From Conchocele bisecta (Eukaryota > Mollusca > Bivalvia > Lucinida > Thyasiridae): DNA of 64,000 nt. Below the pieces are notes generated by a model. That model saw only the letters and a list, made by a program, of their open reading frames with translations, ran no database searches and was not told the DNA's origin. The stretch is from assembly GCA_029237695.1 (NCBI GenBank), contig CM055277.1:38846242-38910241 (forward strand), given 5' to 3'. Shown here one piece after another: positions 44,244 to 56,091 of the stretch; position 1 is the stretch's first letter, and each line of letters begins with the position of its first letter. The translations under genes were made by a program, and so were the position numbers.

Positions 44244-47200
44244 ACAAGAGTGCCGAAGGTCACAATATACGCCCGTCGAGGCAAGGCCAGTTAACAAGGG
44301 GAGATAACTCACTGACAATTAATAGGGTTCTTGCCGTGATAAACATGTATATTGAATTTGGTCAATATCTGTCAAAATCAAGACTTCTTCGTCTTGCCGT
44401 GATAAACATGTATACCGAATTTGGTTACGAGCGATAAAGTAGAACTTGAGTTATTGCGTGGATAAGGATACAGAGTGCGAAAAATAAAAGTGGCCGCCAA
44501 GGGGAGATAAGTCATCGAAAAATTTTCATAATCAATAGGCTTCTTCGTCTTGCCATGTATACCGAATTTGGTTATGATCGGTGAAGTAGAACTGGAGTTA
44601 TTGCATGGACAAAGATACAGAGTGCGAAAAATAAAAATGACCACCAAGGGGAGATAAGTAATTGGAAATCTTTGAAAATAAATAGGCTTCATCTTGCCGT
44701 GATAAACATGTATACCGAATTTGGTTACGATCGGTGAAGTAGAACTTGAGTTATCGCGTGGACAAGGATATAGTGGGAAAAAATAAAAATGGACACCAAG
44801 GGGAGATAAGTTGTCGGAAATTTTTAAAAATAAATAGGGTTCTTCGTCTTGCTGTGATAAACATGTAAATCAAATTTGGTTACGAGCGGTGAAGTAGAAC
44901 TTGGAGTTATCGCGTGGACAAGGATACAATGCGAAAAATAACAAGAGCTGTAGGAGAACAGCATAGCTCGACTACGAGGGTTGTCGATGTACACATAGCT
45001 TGACAAAGAAGGTGGCTGCAGCCTGCATAAAAACCTTAACCAAGGTTGACTAAAAACATTAACCAAGGGAAACTAGAAATGTGGCCTATCGGCACACGAA
45101 TACCCCCACTGGCAGCCAAAGAAAACGAGGCATTTTTGATTATAAGCCATTTAGCCGAGCGTTAAGGTTTCAAACGCATCAAGTCTGTGACCTTGACCCT
45201 GGGCATAGTGTGATAATCCATGCATCGGTGTAGAAGATATAGAGCGGAAGGGAATTTCAATAGGTTTGACCTTTGACCTTCAACTATGACCTTGACCTTG
45301 GACGTAGGTGCGTGGTTATTGATCGAGACACACCTTCTCATCCTGAGAAACATTTGTGCCAAGGCATTTGATAATCCATGCATTGGTGTAGAAGATATAG
45401 AACGGAAGGGAATTTCAATAGGTTTGACCTTTGACCTTCAACAGTGACCTTGACCTTGGACGTAGGTGCGTGGTTTTCCAAGTATGGTTGCTGTAGGCCC
45501 AGGAGTATTCCATATACAAGCTTGAGTAAAAACCGTAACCAAGGGGAGATAACTAAGTAATCCAAGGATAAAAGTAGGTCAAGGTCAAATATAGGTCAGG
45601 GATTATTGATGTACATCACTAGGAGATGAAGTTGTCCAAGTATGGTTGATGTAGGCCCAGAAGTATTCCATATACAAGCTTGACTATAAACATTAAGCAA
45701 GTAATTCAAGGTTAAATGTAGGTGAAGGTAAAATAAAGGTCAGGGGTTATTGATGTACATCCCTATGAGAAAAAGTTATCCAAGTATGGTGTCTGTATGC
45801 ACAATAGTATTCCATCAAGAAGCTTGACTAAAAAAGCTTAATCAAGGTTGAGTAAAAACCTTAACCAAGGGGAATTAAGTAAGTAATTTTAGGTTAAATG
45901 TAGGTGAAGGTCAAATATAGGTCAGGGGTTGTTGATGTACATCACTAGGAGATGAAGTTGTCCAAGTATGGTTGGTGTAGGGCCATGAGTATTCCATCTA
46001 CAAGCTTGACTAAAAACCTTAACCAAAGAGAATTAAGTAAGTAATTCAAGAGGAAATGTAGGTCAAGGTCAAATATAGGTCAGGGGTTGTTGATGTACAT
46101 CACTATGAGAAAAGGTTGTCCAAGTATGGTGTCTGTATGCACAATAGTATTCCATGTACAAGCTTGAGTAAAAAGCTTAACCAAGGATGAGTAAAAACCT
46201 TAACCAAGGGAATTAAGTAAGTAATTCAAGGTTAAATGTAGGTCAAGGTCAAATATAGGTCAGGGGTTGTTGATGTACATCACTAGGAGATGAAGTTGTC
46301 CAAGTATGGTTGGTGTAGGGCCAGGAGTATTGCATCTACAAGCTTGACTAAAAACGTTAACCAAGGGGAATTAAGTGAGTAATTCAAGAGGAAATGTAGG
46401 TCAAGGTCAAATATAGATCAGGGGTTGTTGATGTACATCACTAGGAGATGAAGTTGTCCAAGTATGGTGGGTGTAGGGCCAGTAGTATTCCATATAGAAG
46501 GTTGACTAAAAACATTAACCAAAAGGAATTAAGTAAGTAATTGAAGAGGAAATGAAGGTGAAGGTCAAATATAGATCAGGGGTTATTGATGTACATACCT
46601 ATGAGAAAAGGTTGTCGAAGTATGGTGTCTGGATGCACAATAGTATTCAATGTACAAGCTTGAAAAAAAACCATAACCAAGGTTGACTAAAAACCTTAAC
46701 CAAGGGGAATTAAGTAAGTAATTCAAGAGGAAATATAGGTCAAGGTCAAATATAGATCAGGGGTTATTGATGTGCATCACTAGGAGATGAAGTTGTCCAA
46801 GTATGGTGGGTGTAGGGCCAGTAGTATTGCATATACAAACTTGACTAAAAACCTTAACCAAGTTTGACTAAAAACCTTAACCAAGGGGAATTAACCAAGT
46901 AATTCAAGAGGAAATGTAGGTCAAGGTGAAATATAGATCAGGGGTTATTGATGTACATCACTAGGAGATGAAGTTGTCCAAGTATGGTGGGTGTAGGGCC
47001 AGTAGTATTCCATATACAAGCTTGACTAAAAACCTTAACCAAGGCGTGACGGTGACGCCGACGCCGACGCTGAACGCCGACGCCGGGGTGACAACATAAG
47101 CTCTACTTATTCTTCGAATAGTCGAGCTAAAAATGGCCGCGAAGGGGAAATAAGTCATCGGAAATTTTTCAAAATCAATAGGCTTCTTCATCTTGCCGTG

Positions 47201-47352
47201 ATAAACATGTATACCAAATTTGGTTAAAATCCTTCAAGTAGAACTCTAGTTATTGCGTGGACAAGTTGTGCCCACCAGCCCGCCACCCGTCCGCCCGCCT
47301 GTACAAGATGAATACATAATACGTCCTGTTTTTTTCAAACGGGCGTATAATA
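44244..47352 (+). mobile_element. Family C hairpin element interrupted by family B
   Basis: Left end AACAAGAGTGCCGAAGGTCA; four or five units with ATAAACATGTATACCGAATT; then the family B insertion (44939-47131). The right end resumes with ATGGCCGCGAAGGGG, AATACGTCCTGTTTTTTTC and AAACGGGCGTATAATAA. The arrangement mirrors 19314-21040. Confidence 0.75.
44939..47131 (+). mobile_element. Family B hairpin element with a further nested fragment
   Basis: Left end AACAAGAGCTGTAGGAGAAC, right end GCCGGGGTGACAACATAAGC and stem AGCTCTACTTATTC/GAATAGTCGAGCT with AAAAA. About 12 units. At 45070-45475 it is interrupted by a hairpin element beginning ACTAGAAATGTGGCCTATCG with two TTTGACCTTTGACCTTCAAC units. 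Three nesting levels (C, B, third family). Confidence 0.78.
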
Positions 47353-48073
47353 ATTAGTAAATAACTGTATTATACGAAACACAATATGGGACTCATTATC
47401 AATTACCATGCACACATTGAATTTGCAACTCAGATTTGAACTTGTTAAAACCATTAGGAGAAATTAGGTATATTGTACGGTATTGGACAATTGTATTATA
47501 AAACATATGTCTAACATATACAGTACATGCAATATATTAAGACATATACAATATTACAGAAATGTGTAATGATTTCAGACTATTAAGAATCAAATACCTG
47601 CAAGTGTGTTTTAGGCAGCCATTTTGGATTATGGAAAATGTTCAAGGGTGACAGAGTGTCATCTGTCGGATTCCAATAATATAGGTACTGAAGATGCAAA
47701 ATCACCAAAAACCCATTGTATATACGTCCGGGTCCCGTGGAAGTTCGGCCGGACTAAATATTATTCCATTTGTGTTATCAAGTGCCTATGTGGGCGGTCT
47801 GCAGATTACAGGGACATTTACGACGTTTGTGATATTAAGCATAACCCCATTTCTGCCTGCGCATCTGCAGTCTGATCAGGGCCTATGCTGTTCGCCATGC
47901 TGTCAGCATAACTACTAGACCATAATCATACTGTGCGACTGTGCAAGATGATCAGAATCTACAATTGTTGCAAATATTGCAAGGTAGCTTTCTCAGCTGT
48001 CAGACCATGTGATAACACTGATGGAACGGTTACTCTTTATAACTACTATATATATGTCGCACCGCGAACTTAC
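47353..48073. other. Start of intron 1, nothing coding
   Basis: AT-rich sequence, with GCCCTGATCAGACTG-type repeat remnants near 47870-47960 on the minus strand. Confidence 0.5.
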
Positions 48074-51000
48074 TTGTTTGGGCATGTTCAGCTGGCATGT
48101 CTCCCCCAGGTTTATGGGCTGCTCTACCTGCAATGTTGGCACTCTCCAGCATCGGGGAACTGCTGGGAAATTTACTGGCAACGGAACTGGAAACCCCACG
48201 ACTGCTCACGCTACAGGACAAACTTGTAGTTGCTGTTCTACCACTGATCCGTCTCACCCTAGTAGGCGCTGGCTTGACCCCAGCACACGTTGCTGGCGGC
48301 ACAGGTTGACTGGAGGACGACTTGCTCCCCGCACGTGTTACTGTTGGTGCGAGTTGACCGAGTGACGTGGTTAAGTATGGCTTCAGTATGTCCGAGCTGG
48401 CTGTTGTATTTGCTAGTGCTGTAGCCGCACCGGCTATCATCTGCCAGGGAGCCTGCGAGCTAGGCCGGCACTGTAGACTTGAAGGCAGTGGGTTCAGTTG
48501 TTTATTAGCGAGCTGTATGTTCAATATAGCCTGGGCATTTTGGCATGCCTGCGTGTTTCTGGGTAACTGCGTGTTACTGGGTAACTGTGTGGAGGTTTGA
48601 AGTGTTGCCATCACAGTACCAGCCTGTGGTGTGGCTCGCGCATTCACTACCGGCAGCCGAGACATGGATGCTGGTGTACAGGTCACAACAGGTCCCGAAT
48701 GCACAACGGATGAATACAAAGAATTTGGAAGGTGTGAAATATATGCCGTGTATGGTGTACTGTTGTATATATTTACTGGCAGTGCGACAGGTGGCTGTAT
48801 GACTAGTGTATCGGAGTTACAGGCCTTCTGCGGCCGCGTGTTATTAGGCAGGATGGGAACGTAGTTGTACTTGGTGCCGTGTGTGGCGGGGATGCCGGGG
48901 GTGCTGAGCTCGGCGCTGGAGATTGATGCGGCCGACATGGCCGGGTACAGTGACGCCAGGTACGGCAGCAGCGCACCCTGGAAGTTCACGTTCGGGATCG
49001 TCTGGTTGAGCAGGGACTGCACAGGCATGGCCACCGGTGGCTGGGCAATCACAGGCAGATTTCCACCCCGGCTCAACTTCTGACGTTTCCTCTCTGCCTC
49101 CTTGGATAAATCCAACACGGCACAGAATGCTGAACTGGGTGATTTAGTTCTCCTTTGTTGCAGAAAGTCTTTGGTAAATGACCGATTCAGTTTTGTATGG
49201 GCGATTGGTGGGCTGACTGTGCTTGAAAAAGCTTTGCCTTCCGACTCCTTATTCTCAGCCGACTGAATTAAGTCGGACACCTTTCTGCTTCCCAGTTCAG
49301 CTACAGTGCAAAACACTTGTGTATTCCTGGCCGTCAGAGGAACAAGCACCTGTTTCGAGCCCCAACCCAATCTGCCTGCCGGCGTTATGGTATCTGTCTC
49401 ATTATCTCTGTGTGCTGTTACATGTTCTGCCACTTCATTGTCCGAGCTGTCGGCAATGTCTGTATCCACCGATGGGGAATACAAGCCCAATGGCGTTGGG
49501 CATGTGGCAGCTGTCACACTAAAGGCACGTGTGGTTGTTGGTAATGTCATAGTAGCTGTCGTACCAAAGCACTGCTCACCCGTGGCATCCTTATTATTAA
49601 CTGGAGCAGACAAGTAGGCATTATTGTTCATGTCTCTGTTACAGTGTGTGTATCGGTTCATGTTGTCCGGGTACAGGCAGGCATTTGTCTGTTCACTGGT
49701 GGGTAACACAGGGTTGGGGTGCGAGAGATTCTTTATGTATGGCTTAGATATGAAGTTTGGTACAGGAAATGACAGGTTCTGTTGATAGTTTTCAGATGGA
49801 CTGATGGCTGGGCTGGAGAAGTCAAGTCGACAAACAGCGGGACCAGGCACTCTGGCTTGTCGCACATGCTCGCCAGTCCCACCCTGGTAGCCAGCAAACT
49901 GACAAGAATATCTCGGGGACTCGGTGTACGGTATGCCTTGGTTTGTATACATGTTACCCTGTGGTGGGTTCAGGAATGGGTGAATACTCTGGGCATTTCT
50001 GTACTGACTTCCTACATATGTATTACACTGACTGGCCACACTGGGGTTGTAATGACCGGATATATAGGGCAAGACTGTACATGTGGGCTTGTTGGAGAAC
50101 TGGCCAGCCATGTCTGGCTGCTCCAGGCAACCTGGGTACCCGAACTGCTGCATACAGCCAGCATAGGCATTCTGATCACCCATCATACTAGGGTAGCCGG
50201 ACGTATAACCATGCTGTAAACTGGAGCCATACTTCCCGGGTCCGGGGTGGGAGCTCACAGCTGTCCACGTAGATATGTCTGGGGGTCTGCCATTGTACTG
50301 GTTCATCTGGTTCATAAAATTGTAATTCGCCGTCGATGTTGGATGATGCAAGTACTGCTGTTCACTGGTGGTACTATAATTCCCGTTATTGTCAGCAACA
50401 TTAGCATGATCTAGTTTCCGTTTGCAGCTGACATTGTTATTAAGACATTCGAAGGACGTTGAGCCAGGCTGGTTAGGCTCTATAGGTATGAAGCAGGAGT
50501 GCGACTCGGTCGTGGGGAGCATCGGTGTAATGGAGCCCGAGTCTGAGTCAGCGTACACAATCGGGTCTGGTGTGTTCAGTGACGAGTCTGTAGACTGGCG
50601 AGATATCAATCGGGGTACACCCAATGTGGTTTCCTTGCCATAAATGTCAGAGGGGCTCAAGTGTGTCATGCAAATGATCTCTGGAGATATTCTTCGAACA
50701 TCATCCAGATCGTTATCGAGAGTGGCTGCATTTGACATTTCTTCTCTACACTGTAAATCTACTGAATTTCTTGGTACTCTCGAATTATCTAATGCTGTCA
50801 CACTCGGATTCTCACCTGAACTTGAATCCAAAACTGAATCACATGAGCAAACACCAATTCCAGTTGTAGCAACTGCATTACCGAAACATCGCGTTTCCAA
50901 TGTACTAGTATCTTGCTGATTTGAAAATTGCTGACCTAAATAACGAGAGAAGTTATTAATATTATTTCCGACTTCACATAACGCGTGTGTCTTGTTGCTC

Positions 51001-52199
51001 TCCTCAGATCCACTACCAGCTGTCTTGTTCTTATCAACGGCCTCACACTTACTCCTCAGTACTTTGTCAATCTCCTGAAAGAAATGGTCATTTTCCGACA
51101 GGAGGTAAGCCATATCTTTATCCCTGGAGAACTCATCATTGGCCTCACATGGTCTGTGTTCAAGCTGCTCATCAACATCAGTTTCATTTACACAATTAAC
51201 AGTTACTACACTGCTACACATATCTTTATTATCCAGATCACATTCCACTTCAATTAGTTCCTGCGACACATGGCTGCCCTCCATGGCGTGACAGTTAACC
51301 GCCTTGTCAGTGGAGATCATGCCGTTTAAAGGACTGGGAGATGTAACACATTCATCGTCTGTGCTTTCGCTACCAGACATGTCTGTGAGTTCCATGCTAC
51401 ATTTACAGTCTGTGATTTCCTTACAACGCTTACCAACGAGCTGTTCCGCATAGCATATACTGTCCTTGCATTTGGTATGAAATTTACTGTCTACGAGTTC
51501 ACTACCAGATGTAATGCCCGTCAGTTCTGTATCAGTTCTGCCCATGTGTTCCGTACCATCCATGTCAGGCAGGTTACGGGGGGACTCCGTACAGCTGTCT
51601 CCTGGTGATTGTGCATATGCATATGGGGATACAGACACAAGGTGATCGTTACTGAGGCTGCTGCACTGTGACCAGCCTGACGGAGACCGACACACGCTCT
51701 CCACCATCCAGTCGTCAGTCGACAGTAAAGGGGGCAGGGTCACCTTACTGGCAGCATTGGCATCGACTTGATCCAACAGTGTACAATCTCGCTCACTGTT
51801 TACTGGGGAATTATCATGATCAACAATAATGTATCTGCACTGGGTACCATTTGTTTCTGATTGGGATATAGCAAATGGTGGTGTAGCTTCATGTTCTGGT
51901 GTAGGTACATTCGGTTTGTCGGTAGGCACATTGTGATGGATTATTGTATCTTGTGTTGTACATGTACTAGACATATAGTGAGTGTCTGCAGGAACGTTAT
52001 GATCACTTGTTGGAACAGGTATTATTACAGGTTTATTGTGATCGCTTGCTGGTTCCAGTCTTGCAGGCAGGCTGTCCGTGCCATTTTTCAGTATGCTGCT
52101 CGTGTTCTCGGTAATGTCAATGTCAGCATTTTGAGCATCATCACCAGTGACTGTGGCCTGCATGCCCGGCAGAGATCCTGTTGAGTCGAGTGTGTCCAT
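48074..52199 (-). CDS. Exon 1 (coding part): large low-complexity N-terminal region, 1375 codons
   Basis: ATG at 52199-52197 is preceded in frame by TGA 12-15 nt upstream, so it is the natural start. The frame is open for 4126 nt to the donor ACAA|GTAAGT (phase 1); the unspliced frame would end 15 codons later at 48030. The N-terminal half is rich in Asp/Ser/Thr/Asn with cysteines spread singly (TDMSGSESTDDECVTSPSP near residue 275). The middle (about 600-900) is Asn/Gln/Tyr/Pro-rich. Residues about 940-1045 are better ordered: GRLGWGSKQVLVPL, VAELGSRKVSDLIQSAE, SFTKDFLQQRRTKSP, FCAVLDLSKEAERKRQK. The remainder is Pro/Ser/Gln-rich with RVRRISGR near 1316. No signal peptide or membrane segment. 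KEAERKRQK and RVRRISGR look like nuclear-localisation or basic contacts. Unknown family; a nuclear scaffold or transcription factor is inference. Confidence 0.93.
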
Positions 52200-52241
52200 T
52201 TGTACCAGTCTTCAGCGCACCAGATCTACGGTGGAGTTATC
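52200..52241 (-). other. 5' UTR part of exon 1
   Basis: The acceptor CTATGTTTTCAG ends at 52242, and 42 nt of untranslated exon, including an in-frame TGA, precede the ATG. An upstream non-coding exon is therefore expected; I could not locate it in 52.3-64 kb. Confidence 0.75.
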
Positions 52242-52369
52242 CTGAAAACATAGTGGATAACTAATGAGACAACGGCTTAAAGGAACCATGAAAGAATCAT
52301 ATAGAAACACAGTGCAGCTAAATAGTATCAAACTCTAACAAGGAGCAACTTTAATGCAAATCGTCATTG

Positions 52370-54010
52370 GCTTTCACATACTCACTTAGTACCTGTAGGC
52401 TGTATGTACATTTCCATATTCAGGTAAAGATATTAATGAAAATCATACATATTTGGATGGCAAATAGTGGTTTTATTAGTTTATCATTTAAACGTAATTG
52501 CTTCCTGAATGTGATGGGATATATGCATAACATATATGTGAACATTGCCTTGTTACTGTATACATGTACTATACGGCACATGGAGTGGAGTGGCCAGCTC
52601 GGCTGATGGCTTGAGCACACTAAGATGGCCGAGGTGGCCACTCCATGAGCTATATAGGATACAGTAACGAGGCAATGTTCACATATACATCATACATAAA
52701 TCCAGGGTTGGCCGGGAAATACCGGGGGTGGGAATTCCCGGCGGGAAATACCGGGAAATACTCCCCAAAGTGGGAAATACCGGGAAATACCGGGAAATAT
52801 GAATTTTGATGTTATTATTTGATAATTAAAGTTATTTAAATTAAGTTTTAAGCTCAGTAATAGTTAATTAAACAATCAACAACTTACTAATTAGATATAG
52901 GGGTTAATTACAATGTATAGATCTGTTTCATTCCCAATCTGTTTCATTCGCAACCATGACTATTATATTTTTGTTGTACTGTATTATTTTTTTTAAAATT
53001 ACTTCTTAATTTTTTAGGAAGCATCTGAGTGTCTGCTAGATACAATTCACAAGGATAACGTCATCATGATCAGACTATGTTTAGACAACAGGCTGTTAAT
53101 TGTCAACCTTCTCCCACACTAATATTCGGTATCAAGAAATGAGAATAAATGATGTTAGCATGCATGATGTGCATACACATAGTCTCTTACAAGTCTTATA
53201 TGACAGACAATGTACTGTTGTTTTATGCTTTGCATTTGTATTACTTATTTGCATTATTATTATGACATTTATTTAACGTGAAGACTATGGTACGTATGAG
53301 ATACAGTACCTAAAATCGTTAAAATTAGCCAAAAGCCTACTAATGTCTACTTATTTGCATGTACATTGATGAGACTTTAATATACTTTAATAAACCATCA
53401 GACTATGACAACAGGCTGTTAATTGTCAGCCTTCTCTCACACCTTTTGTGTCGTACTGTATAATAAGAACCCAGGTGGTCTGTATATGGTCATGTCAAGT
53501 TGTAAAACAATTACACTTACACTGTACATGGATTATCCCTGTTATCAACAGGGATTTTCTCAAAATTATAAATGCAGCTTTTATTAGTGGCAGGTTACTA
53601 TAGTAATGAGGGGTGTTCTCATATACAATAAAATAGACAGTTGGCAAATACTACATAGACTTGTAAATAGGGAAGAAAATTGTCTAGAAAATAATAATGT
53701 TTTTTTTCTCTAAATAAACTTATTATTTCTTTTTTTATTGCAGAATGTTTTACCTGTATGCTTATCAGTCTACACAGATATAAACCATAGTAGATATAGG
53801 GGAATATAGAGACTCATCTTGACATTTTGGAATGAAAAAGACCATGAAGATTCATATTTCCCGGTATTTCCCGGTATTTCCCGCCGTCCTGGGAAATACT
53901 CTTATTTCCCGGGAAATTGCCAACCCTGCATAAATCCCATAAGATTTAGGAAGCAATTGTGTTTATATCATATGATGATTAAAGGTACATGCTCACTCAG
54001 TAGGCACAAA
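52370..54010. mobile_element. Foldback element split by a hAT insertion
   Basis: The left arm carries ATTGCTTCCTGAATGTGATGG, ATATGTGAACATTGCCTTG, TTACTGTATAC and GGAGTGG; the right arm is the inverse, with CCACTCCATGAGC, CAGTAACGAGGCAATGTTCA and, beyond the hAT element, TTTAGGAAGCAATTG and TACATGCTCACTCAGTAGG. The arms are about 200 bp and diverged. The right arm is continuous only if the hAT element and one target duplication are removed. Confidence 0.8.
52695..53936. mobile_element. Non-autonomous hAT element with perfect 8-bp target duplication
   Basis: The element (52703-53928) begins CAGGGTTGGC and ends GCCAACCCTG, flanked by CATAAATC at 52695-52702 and 53929-53936. Subterminal regions are packed with GGGAAATACC repeats (left) and their inverse (right), probable transposase-binding sites. 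1226 bp; no transposase frame. hAT assignment rests on the 8-bp duplication and CAGGG..-type ends. Confidence 0.92.
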
Positions 54011-54254
54011 ATGTTCTTTTTAGGAATTAAATAAGTGTATCATTGTGTCACTATTCCACCAGTTCTAAAGATTACAAGTGCCCGCTATATAGATATAATC
54101 TGAATCATTTAGTAATATTTATTTTACTGACAGTGACAGTCCTTAAAAGAGGCAATGGGTTTTGGGACGAGTAAAATAGCCCAAATATCAGTATGGACAT
54201 TATAGAATTAAGGATAAACATGTATTAACTGAATGATTAAATGATAAATATGCA

Positions 54255-54465
54255 CAAAACAAGAGTGTCGATATACACCCATAATTAATCAAGGTGAACA
54301 CATTTTTTCATATCAGTATGCTTGTTCCTTATGTTTATTACACATTTCGCACAAACATTTTTGTGGCTGATATTATTATTAAATAATACACATTTTTTTA
54401 TGGCTTTTTTCCCCAAACCTATATTATGAGGTAGAATGGAGAGTGGGGAGTGGGGGAGGGGTTAA
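54255..54465 (+). mobile_element. Truncated hairpin-element 5' end
   Basis: AACAAGAGTGTCGATATACA with CCCATAATT, no matching right end. It is followed by AT-rich sequence. Confidence 0.4.
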
Positions 54466-55087
54466 ACAAGATGTCCCGCCTGCCGCATGTTTCATAGTAC
54501 ATAAGGAGTTTAAATCTCATGCATATTTCTTATAAGCCTGTGACCTTGACCTGTGGGGTTAGCAGGCACCATGGGCTTTCTGTAGAATGATGCAGGATAT
54601 TGTTTTAAATGCATGTATGGAATATTAAAGCATTCCATTGAGGGAAACAGAAGTTACAACAAATTAACCTAAGCATTAAGTTTTAGAAACATAGCCAAAC
54701 GCAAACATTTAATATTGAATGCATGTGAAAAGTAGGTCAATGAACCATGAAAACTAGGCCAAGGTCACATGGGCTCCCTCTGTGTGAGATAGTTACACCA
54801 CAGTGTTGATGTATACCAAGTTTGGAGGATTTAGGACTTAAGGAAACTGGGCTAAATGCAAAAACTTAACATTGAATGCATGTGAAATGTAGGTCAATAA
54901 ACCATGAAACTAGGTCAAGGTCAGCACAGTGTTGATGTATACCAAGCATGGAGGTCGTAGGACTTATACTTTTCTGGAAACTGAGCTAAACGCAAAAACT
55001 TAATGTGAAATGTTGACGCCGCCACCTACGCCGCCTACACCGACGGAAAAGCCCATGTCCCGCTTCTGCTAAAGCAGGCAGGATAAA
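54466..55087 (+). mobile_element. Hairpin-ended element family E, complete
   Basis: Left: AACAAGATGTCCCGCCTGCC. Right: ATGTCCCGCTTCTGCTAAAG and CAGGCAGGATAAAAAAA, with a GCCTGC/GCAGGC stem. Two internal units of about 130 bp (GAATGCATGTGAAATGTAGG, AACCATGAAACTAGG, TGATGTATACCAAG). ATGTCCCGC occurs at both ends. Confidence 0.75.
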
Positions 55088-55559
55088 AAAAAGAAAAAAG
55101 TAAGCATAAAAGCAGAGATTTATTATAGCACCCGCAAATAGCTCAACTGAAGATGAAATCTTTTTTGGTATTTTTGTTACATAAATTAAACTTGTAAAGT
55201 TTTCAAATCTTGAAATCAGTCGCTACAGTGGCTATCTTTGAGGCCTATGGCGGTATCGGTAGTAAAGCTATAATGCTATGTCTAGTAAAATATTAGTTCT
55301 GTGTGACAAAATCTCAGCAACTTTGTTTGTGTCATTGTTGCAAATAAAGAGAATAACAGATTGCGTAAATAGATTTGCCGCCATTCTATCACATACAATG
55401 TAGAACTAGTAAAATATATACGAACATGCAACTCGCAGGATGTATTCTTTAATGACATAGATATCTAGAGCTCCTGATAATATTTGTATCTCAAGAGTAT
55501 TGTACTTCCCGATTTCATACGGAGATGCTGCGCCCCAATATAGATACCACCTGTTACAT

Positions 55560-55855
55560 ACAGTAGAGTAAAATGTTCCACATCGCCCTTGGTCATGTAA
55601 GGTTTTAGTCAAAATTGGTAGAATACCTTCAAAATGTTGTATTACAGTAGCGTAGCCATTTGTCGGGATTACCCCCGCATCGGGAATTTTCGTAAACCGC
55701 AGTTGTCACTAATCACAGACATTTTCCCGGTCTGTTTTCCGGGCATTTTTTGCAAAAGACACCTATCTGTCCAATGGAGAAAAATGTTCCACATCGCCCT
55801 TGGTCATGTAAGGTTTTAATCAAAATTGTTAGAATACCTTAAAAATGTTGTATTT
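55560..55855 (+). repeat. Direct repeat of ~80 bp
   Basis: AAAATGTTCCACATCGCCCT, TGGTCATGTAAGGTTTTA and AGAATACCTT at 55569-55650 and again at 55786-55860. No gene in 55.1-56.0 kb; a G-run is present near 56043. Confidence 0.75.
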
Positions 55856-56091
55856 TCAGCTATTCCCACTTTTGTCCGCTCATAAACATGATTGAAAAAG
55901 ATTTACAAAGCATGATTCTGTCCGTCTGCATCACTGGATTATTTAGCCATTTTGAGAAGTCAAGGTCATGTAAACAAAGTAAACAAAGACTGGTACATGT
56001 AACTGTCAAATTACCAGAATATAGAGCTTCTCATTATACTGGCGGGGGGGGGGGGGGGGGGTCTTATATGAAAAACAATAAAAACAAGAGG

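Larger units (their letters stand above)
3770..52241 (-). other. Eight-exon gene for a large disordered protein with a Cys-rich C-terminus
   Basis: This is the reconstructed locus. Coding exons in transcript order are 52199-48074, 41288-41219, 33340-33037, 25860-25674, 21502-21285, 18713-18569, 9283-9198 and 3886-3770. Introns run from about 2.6 to 9.3 kb and are almost entirely repeats. Intron phases are 1, 2, 0, 1, 0, 1, 0, and each junction restores one open frame. The coding sum is 5253 nt, i.e. 1750 residues and a stop. Seven of eight donors are good GT sites; the donor of exon 2 (GTTTAAG) is weak. Exon 1 begins with a short untranslated stretch after an acceptor, so at least one upstream 5' UTR exon exists but was not located. 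I do not recognise the protein as a named family. The order is a long low-complexity N-terminus, a basic linker, a compact module, then four Cys-rich exons. A chromatin or transcription role is inference only. Confidence 0.82.

Noticed and set aside
48097..52184. Many plus-strand frames of 70-145 codons
   Set aside because: Antisense shadows of exon 1, without their own splice or start evidence.
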